In this document: one piece after another, positions 55,174 through 63,723 of the stretch
How the letters are laid out: every line of letters starts with the position of its first letter
Position numbering within the stretch: position 1 is the stretch's first letter
DNA from: Neogemmobacter tilapiae
GTDB lineage: Bacteria; Pseudomonadota; Alphaproteobacteria; Rhodobacterales; Rhodobacteraceae
Assembly: GCF_014652215.1 (NCBI RefSeq)
Contig: NZ_BMYJ01000003.1
Location: 62,001 to 126,000, forward strand
Length of the DNA stretch: 64,000 bases
Direction of reading: 5' to 3'
Notes under the pieces: model-generated
The model's database searches: none
Told to the model about the DNA's origin: nothing
What the model saw: the letters and a program-made list of their open reading frames with translations, nothing else
Position numbers and translations under genes: made by a program

Positions 55174-57022
55174 TCCATGTTCCGCTAAGTGTTGGTGCAT
55201 CGCCATTCAGCGGATCAAAGAATTCCACATCGCCACTGTCGGAACCGGCGGCGATGTGCAGGGTTAGGTTCAGCCCGTCCTTGCCATCGCTGGCGTAGAC
55301 TTCATGCCCGATGCCGTTCAGCACCACGCCCGGCCATATGCGGCAGTTTTCAAAGCGCAGAACCGTCATGCTGTCCGTGCCGCTGAATGTGACATTCCCC
55401 CCGCCGGTGCAGGCTGTCCTGATGACGGAAACACCGTCCCAGGCGTAGAAATCAGGATACATCCAAAGCTCGTCCCAGATCAGGCTGGCGATCGACATCG
55501 GATCATTATTGCCCGCCGGATAGAGCGGCAGATAATCGGTCATCAGCGGGACATTGCAGAAGGGTTCCAATCGGGGCCTCACCCCGTCAAACAACAAAGA
55601 GGCCACGGCATCGTCCGGGCAGGATTCGCCGCGACCCCAGATCACATGCGGGCCGTTCTGTTGCAGGATCAGATGGCTGTTCCGCGCATGGCGGGCGACA
55701 GATTTGGCCATTTCAGCCGGGGTGATCGGGTCGGCATCACCATTCAAAACCACGGTCGGATAATCCCCCCCGGCAAAGGGTTCGGGCCGCTTCACGCCCT
55801 TTTCAGGCGACCAGAAGGCACAAGCCAGACGTTCGGCGTAATAGCTGCGGTCCATCCGGCCCTTTGGCCAGGCCTTTGCCTGTTCGATCACCGCTTGCGC
55901 ATCGGCTGTCGGATCGCCGCTGCCCTCGGCATAGTCGCCACAGGTGACGGCATAATAGGCCGCGCCGAACCACATGCCGTCCGACAGGGGCGTTTCCGTG
56001 TCGGGGTCGAGATACAGGTTCGCATATTCCAACCGCAGCAGGGGCACCAAATCACCGTCGCCCGCCGCAGCCAAAGCCCGCAGCAGTTCCGACCGCGATT
56101 CCTGCCCATACAGCGCATAAAACGCCACGTTTTGCAGGGCTTGCGGGGTCAGCGCCCTTTCGACATGGCCTTCCGAAGACAGGGGATAGGCGATTTGCAT
56201 GGGCAAACGCGCCATCAGCGCGTCATAGGCCTGCGCTGCCGGTTGGCCCATGTCTTTGGCACAGTTCGGATCGGCGTCGCATTCGGCAAAGACTCGGTCC
56301 AGAATCGCCTCGGCTGCGCGGGTTGAGGTGGCGTAGAACCCTTGCGAGGACAGGTTCAGATCAACCACCCCATCCAGAATGATCCCCTTCACCGCCTTGG
56401 GATAGGCCGTCGCATAGGCTTGGGCGACCTGTGTGCCATAGCTTTCGCCATAAATCCAAACCATCCCGAGCCTCAGCTTTTGCCGAAAGGCTTCAAGATC
56501 GCGGATCACCTGATCGGTGGTCAGATAGGGCAACAGGTCAGGCCGCGCCACCTCGGCCTTGCAAGCCTGCACAAAGGCGCGGGCCAAGGCGATGGATTGG
56601 GCGGGAGCCTCGACCGGCAGGGGGGCGCGGTCAAAGGCGGCCTGCGCCTTCAGGCATTCAAGACCGGTTTCCGCACCCACCCCGCGCTGGTCGAAAAAGA
56701 TGATGTTCATCTGATCGGTCAGTTCAGGGGTAAAGGTCGGCATATAGCTGCCCGCCGAAACCAACCCCGAAACGCCCGGCCCGCCCACCGCATAGATCAG
56801 CGTGCCCTGCGGATCGGGGGCCATATGCACGGCGAAGGTGACGGGAACGGTGCTGTCAGGGTCATTCGCCGCGTGATCCAGCGGCATGGGCAGGGTCACG
56901 CAGATCAGATCGGAATCGACGCAGGGTTGGGCATCCAATGCGGCCAAAGCATCGGGCAGGCTGTCTTGGGCTGCGCCCCCCAATGGGCACATAAATGCAA
57001 GAAAAACCGAAACAAATCTCAT
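55157..57022 (-). CDS. Secreted alpha/beta hydrolase (tripeptidyl-aminopeptidase-like)
   Basis: A 621-residue exported protein: MRFVSVFLAFMCPLGGAAQ is a signal peptide. The hydrolase core has YAVGGPGVSG (oxyanion), FFDQRGVG, GESYGTQVAQAYA with nucleophile Ser194, NGDADPITP with Asp and NGPHVIWG with His. A TAP-like C-terminal hydrolase segment follows. The final ~115 residues, with Cys pairs (TACTGGGNVTFSG, RFENCRIW), are a beta-rich tail of unknown use. Probable aminopeptidase or esterase acting in the periplasm or outside. Confidence 0.88.
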   Translation of the reverse strand: MRFVSVFLAFMCPLGGAAQDSLPDALAALDAQPCVDSDLICVTLPMPLDHAANDPDSTVPVTFAVHMAPDPQGTLIYAVGGPGVSGLVSAGSYMPTFTPELTDQMNIIFFDQRGVGAETGLECLKAQAAFDRAPLPVEAPAQSIALARAFVQACKAEVARPDLLPYLTTDQVIRDLEAFRQKLRLGMVWIYGESYGTQVAQAYATAYPKAVKGIILDGVVDLNLSSQGFYATSTRAAEAILDRVFAECDADPNCAKDMGQPAAQAYDALMARLPMQIAYPLSSEGHVERALTPQALQNVAFYALYGQESRSELLRALAAAGDGDLVPLLRLEYANLYLDPDTETPLSDGMWFGAAYYAVTCGDYAEGSGDPTADAQAVIEQAKAWPKGRMDRSYYAERLACAFWSPEKGVKRPEPFAGGDYPTVVLNGDADPITPAEMAKSVARHARNSHLILQQNGPHVIWGRGESCPDDAVASLLFDGVRPRLEPFCNVPLMTDYLPLYPAGNNDPMSIASLIWDELWMYPDFYAWDGVSVIRTACTGGGNVTFSGTDSMTVLRFENCRIWPGVVLNGIGHEVYASDGKDGLNLTLHIAAGSDSGDVEFFDPLNGDAPTLSGTWNGQPL

Positions 57023-57077
57023 CTTCCGCCCCCAATTGCCCCTGCGACCATGCGGGGAACCGGTGGATGATACAAGG

Positions 57078-57989
57078 TCAGTCGGCAGTTTTCGAAGCGA
57101 TCAAGCTTTCGGCTTCAAGCAACAGGCCCAAGCTCGCGTAGATGATCGAGAAATCGTGCATAAGGCTTTTGACTTGCGCCTCCAATCTTTGGCTGGCCAG
57201 AACAAGGCCGCCGACACGGCTGAAACCATAATTGCAGCGGATCGCAAGCTGGGTTTGATGGCCGTCGCAGATCGACGAAAGCAGTCTTGCAGTGGGATCA
57301 AACTGGTTTGCGATGCGAAAGTGCCGATCAAGGATGCTGGACAAGAGCGAATGGCTTGGGTCTGTGCGATGGGAGACATAAAGCAGGTGGTTAGGCCAAA
57401 GCTGCAGATTGGCTTGGTGATGGTAGAAGGTGTTTACGGTTTCAAGTCCTGACCAGCGCTTATCCGGCAAAGCGCGTGCGACGAGGTGGAACTCTGGCAT
57501 CGGCACCCGATGATGCAGGGTTAGCAAGATGCCCTCGAAAAGGTCGTCGTCATCATTCGGGTGGGGGATTCGGATCTTGGAGTAGATCAGTTCCTGTTTG
57601 CCAAAATGGCTAACAGCAAACTCTTGCACCTTTAACCGATGTGCTTCAGGCAAAAGTCCGGGCCGAACGCGATCCCGCATGGTGTTTCTGATCTGGCGCG
57701 TGATCTTTGCGGGAACGTCTAGTCCGACCATAGCGGCCAAGCGCGGTAGGACGGTTCGCTGTTGGAGCAACTCCATCCAATGCAACGCAAAGACCGCTGG
57801 AAAAATACACATAGTGATGCCGAAGCCCAAAACCCAAGGGTTTACAGCCGACTGCAAAGACGCGTCATGGGCAAGCATGACAACCATTGCGAGGCTTGCC
57901 GCTATACCCATCAAGCCTACAATACGCGCACGTCGCAATTTTGGAAGGGCCGCCTTCACTGCGGCCATTGCATCCTGATCCGCCTCCAC
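57078..57989 (-). CDS. Unknown membrane-anchored protein
   Basis: A 303-residue protein I do not recognise. Two hydrophobic helices near the N-terminus (RIVGLMGIAASLAMVVMLA, about 22-40; VLGFGITMCIFPAVFALHW, about 53-71) flank a short loop. The rest is cytoplasmic, mixed alpha/beta, with an acidic patch (NDDDDLFEGILLTLHHRVP), many His and a late DGHQTQLAIRCNYGFSRVGGL segment. The pattern of two helices then a large soluble part recalls DUF3137-type proteins; that is only a resemblance. It is 8 bases after the sulfotransferase-like gene. Base use is lower in GC than the neighbours. Confidence 0.7.
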   Translation of the reverse strand: MEADQDAMAAVKAALPKLRRARIVGLMGIAASLAMVVMLAHDASLQSAVNPWVLGFGITMCIFPAVFALHWMELLQQRTVLPRLAAMVGLDVPAKITRQIRNTMRDRVRPGLLPEAHRLKVQEFAVSHFGKQELIYSKIRIPHPNDDDDLFEGILLTLHHRVPMPEFHLVARALPDKRWSGLETVNTFYHHQANLQLWPNHLLYVSHRTDPSHSLLSSILDRHFRIANQFDPTARLLSSICDGHQTQLAIRCNYGFSRVGGLVLASQRLEAQVKSLMHDFSIIYASLGLLLEAESLIASKTAD

Positions 57990-57997
57990 GACAGCCC

Positions 57998-58714
57998 CTA
58001 CATCTTGTGCAGATAAAGCCGTTCGTAAAACGGCATCGCCTCTTCGGCGAGCTGCGCATAGTCGCCTTCCAATTCGGGCAGCGGTCCTTCGGCGGTGTCA
58101 AAGCCGGTGCTGCGATGCACGGCGTTGTACCAATGGGGTGCCCAGACCCCATCATAGGGTTTTGGCCCCGCCTGCCAATGCAGCATCCTGTCGTTGAAGG
58201 GCAGACCTAAAGAGCCGCACAGTTTCATCAAGGTCACCCGCGGCGTCGCACGGATATCCTCGGCGGCCACCACACGCGGGGTATGGCCCGTCCGATGGGC
58301 GATTTCATCGAACAGTTCCGCCTGCTGCACAAAGCCGATGTCGGCCAGCGTCGGCCCCTCGCGTTTCGCGGCATAGCTGGCGATCACCCGAGCCGGATGC
58401 CGGATCAGGAACACATTTTCGCAAGATGCCATCCAGTCGCGCGGGAAGCCCGGCACCATATGCAGTGTCATATGCTTTTGATAGAAATAGGGTTTCTCCG
58501 GATTGCCCGGCCCTCGACATTCGCCAGCGACGATAAAGGGATCGACAGGGCCTTTGGCAATCACCTCTTGATACATCGGATGGTGCAGACCTGTGGCTTG
58601 CAAATAGGCCGCATAAAACGGCTCATCCCAAACGCCGCAATCGCCCCGCGCGGCAAAGGAATACATCAGCGCCGTCGAAAGATTCCGAGGGCCGGACCAC
58701 ATCGCTATCCGCAT
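57998..58714 (-). CDS. Sulfotransferase-like P-loop protein
   Basis: A 238-residue protein. MWSGPRNLSTALMYSFAARGD is the 5'-phosphosulfate-binding loop of sulfotransferases in the SGPRxxST form; FLIRHPARVIASY is the 3'-phosphate-binding motif. In fungi and some bacteria this domain is fused to or next to a branched-chain aminotransferase; here the two genes overlap by 10 bases. The chemical role of that pairing is not established. Confidence 0.85.
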   Translation of the reverse strand: MRIAMWSGPRNLSTALMYSFAARGDCGVWDEPFYAAYLQATGLHHPMYQEVIAKGPVDPFIVAGECRGPGNPEKPYFYQKHMTLHMVPGFPRDWMASCENVFLIRHPARVIASYAAKREGPTLADIGFVQQAELFDEIAHRTGHTPRVVAAEDIRATPRVTLMKLCGSLGLPFNDRMLHWQAGPKPYDGVWAPHWYNAVHRSTGFDTAEGPLPELEGDYAQLAEEAMPFYERLYLHKM

Positions 58715-59610
58715 GATTTCACCAACTCTTTATATAGGCCCCGCAGCCGTTGCGTCATCGGGCCCATCTGACCCGTGCCGATCTGCCGCCCGTCGATCAA
58801 CCCCACCGGGGTCTGGGCCCCGAAGGTGCCCGTCAGGAACGCCTCCTCCGCAGAATATACCTCAACCAAGGAGAAATTGCGTTCGAAAACAGGGATGCCG
58901 TTGTCGCGGCAAAGGCGGATCACCTTGGCCCTTGTGATGCCGTTCATGCAGTAATCGCCCGTGCTGGTCCAAACCTCGCCCTTGCGGACGATGAAAAAAT
59001 TGCAGGCATTGGTGGTGTTCACAAAGCCATGAACATCCAGCATCAACGCCTCATCCGCGCCGGCCTTTTCGGCGGCGATACAAGCCAAGATGCAATTCAG
59101 TTTGGAATGGCTGTTCAGCTTGGGATCCTGCGTCATCGGCAGACCGCGCATATGCGGCACAGTGGCCAGACGGATGGGGCGGGGAATCTTGGGCCGTGAA
59201 TGTTCCATGATGATGGCGACGGTCGGCCCCTGCTGCGACAGGCGCGGATGCTGAAAGGGTCGTGTCTTGACCCCGCGCGTCACCATCAGCCGGGCATGGG
59301 CATCGGTTTCCATGCCATTGGCCTTTTGCAGATCGCGCAAGGATTGCGCGATCTGGGCGGGGGTCTGGCCGATGTCCAGATCAATCGCCTTGGCGGCCTC
59401 GAACAGCCGCTCCAGATGTTCGTCCAGAAAGGCCCATCTGCCGTCATAAAGGCGAATGCCTTCCCAAACCCCATCGCCCAGCATGAAACCGGCATCATAA
59501 ACGCTGACCAGAGCCTGCGCCTTGGGTAGGATTTTACCGTTCACATGGATCAGGATCTGCTCGTTCCGGCTGTCTTCTTCAGCCTGATGGGTATGGGCGT
59601 GGTCGGTCAT
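58705..59610 (-). CDS. Class IV (branched-chain / D-amino acid type) aminotransferase
   Basis: A 301-residue PLP enzyme. VSVYDAGFMLGDGVWEGIRLYDG is the fold-type IV N-terminus, KLNSHSKLNCILA carries the probable Schiff-base Lys near residue 165, and EALMLDVHGFVNTTNACNFF, NGITRAKVIRL and EAFLTGTFGAQTPV complete the signature. GGAG precedes the ATG. Likely transaminates branched-chain or D-amino acids. Overlaps the sulfotransferase-like gene by 10 bases. Confidence 0.9.
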   Translation of the reverse strand: MTDHAHTHQAEEDSRNEQILIHVNGKILPKAQALVSVYDAGFMLGDGVWEGIRLYDGRWAFLDEHLERLFEAAKAIDLDIGQTPAQIAQSLRDLQKANGMETDAHARLMVTRGVKTRPFQHPRLSQQGPTVAIIMEHSRPKIPRPIRLATVPHMRGLPMTQDPKLNSHSKLNCILACIAAEKAGADEALMLDVHGFVNTTNACNFFIVRKGEVWTSTGDYCMNGITRAKVIRLCRDNGIPVFERNFSLVEVYSAEEAFLTGTFGAQTPVGLIDGRQIGTGQMGPMTQRLRGLYKELVKSCG

Positions 59611-59631
59611 GGCGGGCTCCTTTCCGCCAGC

Positions 59632-62202
59632 CTAGCCCTTTGCCGTTGATCCCGAAAGCTGCAACCTAGACCGTGTTTCTGCCCAGCAGGCCCTTGCCTG
59701 CACCAAGTCGTCACGAAGGGCCTTTGCCGGGCCAGTTTTTAGGCGTTGTTCCAGCCTTTCCAAGACCTCATGCAATACCCCTGCCCCGAAAACAGCAGCC
59801 GAACCCGCCATACGATGCGCCATAGCCGCCATGGCTAGGGGATCGTCCGTGCTTTCGATCAACCTCGCCATATCCGAATCGGTTTGGCTAAGGAACTGAC
59901 CAAGCAGCTCCCGAAACTTTGCCTCACCCAAGGACTGACGCAATTGATCCAGCGTATCATCGCGCACCAAGGGTTCCTGCGGCTCGGCAGCAACAGACCA
60001 AGCCTCGATCTGCGCAAACGTGCTTTGCAGTAGTCCCTGCAATCGACGGATCGAAATGGGTTTGATCAAAGTTTGGGCTAAGCCGGCTGCCCGAAAACGT
60101 TCCATATCTTGGGGCAGCGCATGAGCCGTCAGCGCAACGATGGGCGCTTGTTGGGACGCCCCCTTCGCATCAGCCTGGATGCGTCGCGCAGCGGCCAGAC
60201 CATCCACATCGGGCATACTGATATCCATCAAAATTAGATCATAGGACTGTCGCCTCGCCAGAGCGACGCCTTCCTCGCCATCATGTGCCTCATCCACGAG
60301 ACAGCCTTCGCGTTGCAACATTTCGCGCACAACAAAGCGGTTGATGTGGTTGTCCTCCACCACCAGAATTCGACGCCCAGCCCAAGGTTTGCGCCGCCGC
60401 CCGCGGCCGAGCCCCGCCTTTCCATCATTGGACGGCGACAAGACATCCTCTGCCAAGGGCAAGCGGACCCAGAACAGGCTTCCTTGTCCTGCCTCGCTTT
60501 CCACGCCAATCTGCCCACCCATCGCGCGCACCAACCTTTGCGCGATGCCGAGGCCCAGCCCCGTTCCACCGGCGCTGCGCATATAAGAGGCATCGATCGT
60601 TACGAAATCTTCGAAAATCCGGGGTTGATCGGCCTTGGGGATTCCTATTCCCGTGTCGATCACCCGAAATTCGGCCAAGCCGCCGGGTAGACGTTTGGCC
60701 AGAATCGTGACATCGCCATTTCGGGTGAACTTTACGGCGTTGCCCACCAAATTCAGTAGAACTTGTCGCAGACGCTTGGCGTCGCCCCGAACGGCGTTCA
60801 AGCTGTCGTCCTCTGGCGACCAATGCAGCCGATTGCCTTTCGTCAGCGCCAGATGGCCCTGATTCTCGACAATTTCTTGAACCAGGGCATTTGCATTGAA
60901 GTGGTCGGCCTGAAGCTCCATTTTGCCGGCATCTAGGCGCGAAATGTCCAGAACATCATTCACATGGTGCAGCAACAACTGGCCCGAGCTGGCGATCACC
61001 TGCACATAGCGTTTCTGGCTGTCGTCCAGCCGCGTGGACTGCAACAGTTCCAGCGTTCCCAGCATACCGTTCAGCGGCGTTCGCATTTCATGGCTCATCA
61101 CCGCCAGAAAATCTGCCTTCGCCTTTTCGCCTTGGACAGCTTTGTCGCGCGCGTTGACCAGTTCCTGTTCCGCAGCAAGACGCGCCGAAATGTCGCGCAA
61201 AAAGGATACGAAAATCTCGCCTTCGGCACTGCTGGCGACTGACACCGAAAACTCGATGGGGAAGACCTCGCCGTTTTTCCGCCGACCCTCCATCTGGACG
61301 CGTGCCTTGCCCACGATCCGACTGTCGCGCGTGACATCGAACCGTCGCATACCAGCCGCGTGGGCCGCCTTTAGATGATCAGGGATCATCAGATCTGCCA
61401 TGACCTGCCCGATCACCTCGGCCCGTGCATAGCCAAAAATGCCTTGCGCGGCGGCATTGTAGTCCAAGATCACCCCATCGCGGTCGATCACGATCACACC
61501 ATCCAATGCGGTGGAAATAATCGCTTCAAGCCGCGCGCGTGTTGCTGATTGTTCATTCGCCCGACGATGGGCCTGCCTTGTCATGAAGGTCAGGACCATG
61601 ACCATCATCGTCAATGCCAAAACAAGCGCCGCAGTCAGAAGTGCGATCCAAAGTAAGGTTTCCGAGGCGATCATCCGCCGCTCGTCCGCCGTAGCCGAGA
61701 AGATGCGGATACCCAACAAGGACATGGCCCGCAAACGAGCCTGCAAACCTTCGGCTTCGGCGACGATGTCGGGCAACGCGGCCTGCAAGTCGCTATCGTT
61801 GCCATCAACCAACACGACCTGCCGATCCAGAAAATTCTGGGTATAGGCGATGCTGGCCATCACATCTGGTGACCGGCGCAGTTCGCGGAACTGGCTGCTT
61901 TCCTGCAACATCCTTGCTCGGCTGTAAAAGATGTCAAACCTTTCGCGAAAGGCATCAAGCCCTTCCCCGCTGGCCATGGAACGGCGACCCGCGTTGATCA
62001 TCGCCAACAGTTCCAACTCGTTCTGGGCCAGTGACCATTGCGTATTGTCCGCATTGGCCCGAGCAAGATCGTCAATCTCGCGTCGGACATCGGAAGACAG
62101 ATATGAAATAGCAAAAGCGCAAAGCAAAATTGCCAGGGCCACAAGACTGGCGATCAGCACATTCAGAAGGGGCTGCGTTGACTGCGGATTCAGCACGGCC
62201 AA
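59632..62202 (-). CDS. Tripartite hybrid sensor histidine kinase (BarA/ArcB-like)
   Basis: An 856-residue inner-membrane kinase. Helices at ~11-35 and ~182-207 enclose a helical periplasmic sensor. Then PAS (~225-340), HisKA with His371 (MSHEMRTPLNG), ATPase (N-box near Asn488, DTGIGIPKAD, GGTGLGLGI), receiver with Asp660 (LILMDISMPDVDGL) and HPt with His796 (AHRMAGSAAVFGA). The TTG start at 62202 is preferred: AAGGTAGGG lies just upstream and the extension overlaps the preceding gene. The upstream gene codes a molybdopterin-fold protein; the divergent LuxR regulator is a candidate target. Confidence 0.93.
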   Translation of the reverse strand: MAVLNPQSTQPLLNVLIASLVALAILLCAFAISYLSSDVRREIDDLARANADNTQWSLAQNELELLAMINAGRRSMASGEGLDAFRERFDIFYSRARMLQESSQFRELRRSPDVMASIAYTQNFLDRQVVLVDGNDSDLQAALPDIVAEAEGLQARLRAMSLLGIRIFSATADERRMIASETLLWIALLTAALVLALTMMVMVLTFMTRQAHRRANEQSATRARLEAIISTALDGVIVIDRDGVILDYNAAAQGIFGYARAEVIGQVMADLMIPDHLKAAHAAGMRRFDVTRDSRIVGKARVQMEGRRKNGEVFPIEFSVSVASSAEGEIFVSFLRDISARLAAEQELVNARDKAVQGEKAKADFLAVMSHEMRTPLNGMLGTLELLQSTRLDDSQKRYVQVIASSGQLLLHHVNDVLDISRLDAGKMELQADHFNANALVQEIVENQGHLALTKGNRLHWSPEDDSLNAVRGDAKRLRQVLLNLVGNAVKFTRNGDVTILAKRLPGGLAEFRVIDTGIGIPKADQPRIFEDFVTIDASYMRSAGGTGLGLGIAQRLVRAMGGQIGVESEAGQGSLFWVRLPLAEDVLSPSNDGKAGLGRGRRRKPWAGRRILVVEDNHINRFVVREMLQREGCLVDEAHDGEEGVALARRQSYDLILMDISMPDVDGLAAARRIQADAKGASQQAPIVALTAHALPQDMERFRAAGLAQTLIKPISIRRLQGLLQSTFAQIEAWSVAAEPQEPLVRDDTLDQLRQSLGEAKFRELLGQFLSQTDSDMARLIESTDDPLAMAAMAHRMAGSAAVFGAGVLHEVLERLEQRLKTGPAKALRDDLVQARACWAETRSRLQLSGSTAKG

Positions 62203-62224
62203 CGCCCTACCTTGCCCCAGGCCA

Positions 62225-62728
62225 TCACGGCAAAACCTCGATCCGATCCAATTGCCAGACACTGCGGGCATAGATCGTTTCCGACTGATAGGCCGGATTC
62301 TGATCATAGGGGTAAACCAGCCAAAGCGGACCTTTGTCGCGCAAGGTCATGCGTTGGCCATTATTCAGATAAGCAAGGATTGGCCCGCCCTGCACCGCGT
62401 CAGAAATTGGCACTTCGATGCTATAGTCATTCACCGCCGTAACCTTCAGGGTCCGGCCTTTGATCTTGAGATGCGCCAATAGTTCGACCAACGGCACACC
62501 AGACAAAACCTGCTGCCCTTCAGTCCAGATTGTCGTTGTCGCGAAGGTCTTTCGGTCAAGCGCTTCCAGCATGGCAAGATCAAAGGTGGCTGCGCCTTCG
62601 CCATTCGTTGCACCGATCAAACCGGTTACCGTCAAGACCACCTTACCTTTTGGCGGTTCAAGCCCTTCGGGCCAAGATGGCGCAGCTAAAGCCATCAGCA
62701 AAGCAGTCACCCATGTGAGAATTCGCAT
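62225..62728 (-). CDS. Secreted oxidoreductase molybdopterin-binding-fold protein
   Basis: A 167-residue exported protein: MRILTWVTALLMALAAPSWPEG is a signal peptide. KVVLTVTGLIGATNGEGAATFDLAMLEAL, TTTIWTEGQQVLSGVPLVELL, VTAVNDYSIEVPISD and GQRMTLRDKGPLWLVYPYD match the minimal molybdopterin-binding fold of sulfite oxidase-like proteins. No cofactor-binding Cys is visible in this short version, so a binding or sensing role is possible. It lies 22 bases upstream of the hybrid kinase and may work with its periplasmic sensor. Confidence 0.82.
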   Translation of the reverse strand: MRILTWVTALLMALAAPSWPEGLEPPKGKVVLTVTGLIGATNGEGAATFDLAMLEALDRKTFATTTIWTEGQQVLSGVPLVELLAHLKIKGRTLKVTAVNDYSIEVPISDAVQGGPILAYLNNGQRMTLRDKGPLWLVYPYDQNPAYQSETIYARSVWQLDRIEVLP

Positions 62729-62836
62729 CTGTCTATACCCGCACCGGATCAATGCCGGATTCGTGACATATTCCGTTGCATGAGTCAGCACTGCCAATGG
62801 ATATGGCCCTACCCGAAAGGATAGGAAGGGTATACA

Positions 62837-62959
62837 ATGACCAATAGGGCAAAGAAAGTCTGCTGCGGTGATGGATCTAAGCGCCCTAGTCAAATGATGA
62901 AGGCCAAGCGATCCGTCCGGCGTGTCATTCTTGCCGGTCGGAGTGAGTACGAAGATTGA
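62837..62959 (+). CDS. Putative 40-residue basic peptide upstream of the LuxR-type regulator
   Basis: A short ORF beginning MTNRAKKVCCGDGSKR and ending RSEYED, with a very good ribosome site (AGGAAGGG, 62823-62830) 6 bases upstream. Its TGA overlaps the ATG at 62959 (TGATG), which opens the regulator's frame 18 codons before the start I prefer. It has 11 Lys/Arg and a CC pair. It could be a leader peptide or a chance ORF. Confidence 0.4.
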   Translation: MTNRAKKVCCGDGSKRPSQMMKAKRSVRRVILAGRSEYED

Positions 62960-63012
62960 TGTTCAAAGGAACAAGCGCGTCAGCCACTGGGGTTCTTAGG
63001 GTGGGTTCGACG

Positions 63013-63615
63013 ATGGCCAGATTGTTGATTGCCGATGACCACGATCTCGTGCGGGAAACCATCGCGGCCTTCCTGCAAGCGGAAGGTGTGGGCGAGGTGA
63101 CAACGGCACCGTCCTTGGGGGCCGCCCTATCTATTGTTCAGCAAAAAGGGCGGTTTGATCTGGTTCTGCTGGACTATAATATGCCGGGGATGGACGGGCT
63201 GTCAGGGTTGACGCGGATGATTACTGCGAACAAGGGCCCTGTTGCGATCTTGTCAGGAACCGCAACGCCAGGGATCGCAGAGGAAGCGATGCGCGCCGGG
63301 GCTGCGGGTTTTGTTCCGAAAACCCTGTCTTCAAAATCAATGGTGACAGCCGTGCGTTTTATGATCGCAGGTGAGGTTTTTGCCCCTTTTGCCTTTTTGC
63401 AGCAAGAGAGCCGCATAGGTGCAGGCAACCTGTCGCCGCGCGAAGTCGAGGTCTTGCGGGGGGTTTGTGACGGTAAGTCGAACAAGGAAATCGCCAGAGA
63501 TCTGGACGTGCAGGAAGTGACCGTAAAACTGCATGTAAAAACGCTGAGCCGCAAGCTGAACGCCCGGAACCGAACCCATGCGGCGATGATCGCCCGGGAT
63601 CAGAATTTGCTTTGA
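63013..63615 (+). CDS. LuxR/NarL-type response regulator
   Basis: A 200-residue two-component regulator. The receiver has RLLIADDHDL, phospho-acceptor Asp in VLLDYNMPGMDGL near residue 54, and FVPKTLS with Lys. The C-terminal GerE-type helix-turn-helix is LSPREVEVLRGVCDGKSNKEIARDLDVQEVTVKLHVKTLSRKL. The start at 63013 follows a GGGTGGG site; an ATG at 62959 coupled to the short upstream ORF would add 18 residues. Divergent from the hybrid kinase block, its likely partner. Confidence 0.93.
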   Translation: MARLLIADDHDLVRETIAAFLQAEGVGEVTTAPSLGAALSIVQQKGRFDLVLLDYNMPGMDGLSGLTRMITANKGPVAILSGTATPGIAEEAMRAGAAGFVPKTLSSKSMVTAVRFMIAGEVFAPFAFLQQESRIGAGNLSPREVEVLRGVCDGKSNKEIARDLDVQEVTVKLHVKTLSRKLNARNRTHAAMIARDQNLL

Positions 63616-63723
63616 GCCGCTCCGAAATTCACAACCCAAGGATGTTTCGCCGCAGCAAGGTGGCTTGTTTCTCTGGTATTCCGTGGATACCGTCCGGTGT
63701 TGATCATGGGTAGGAGGCCGGGA

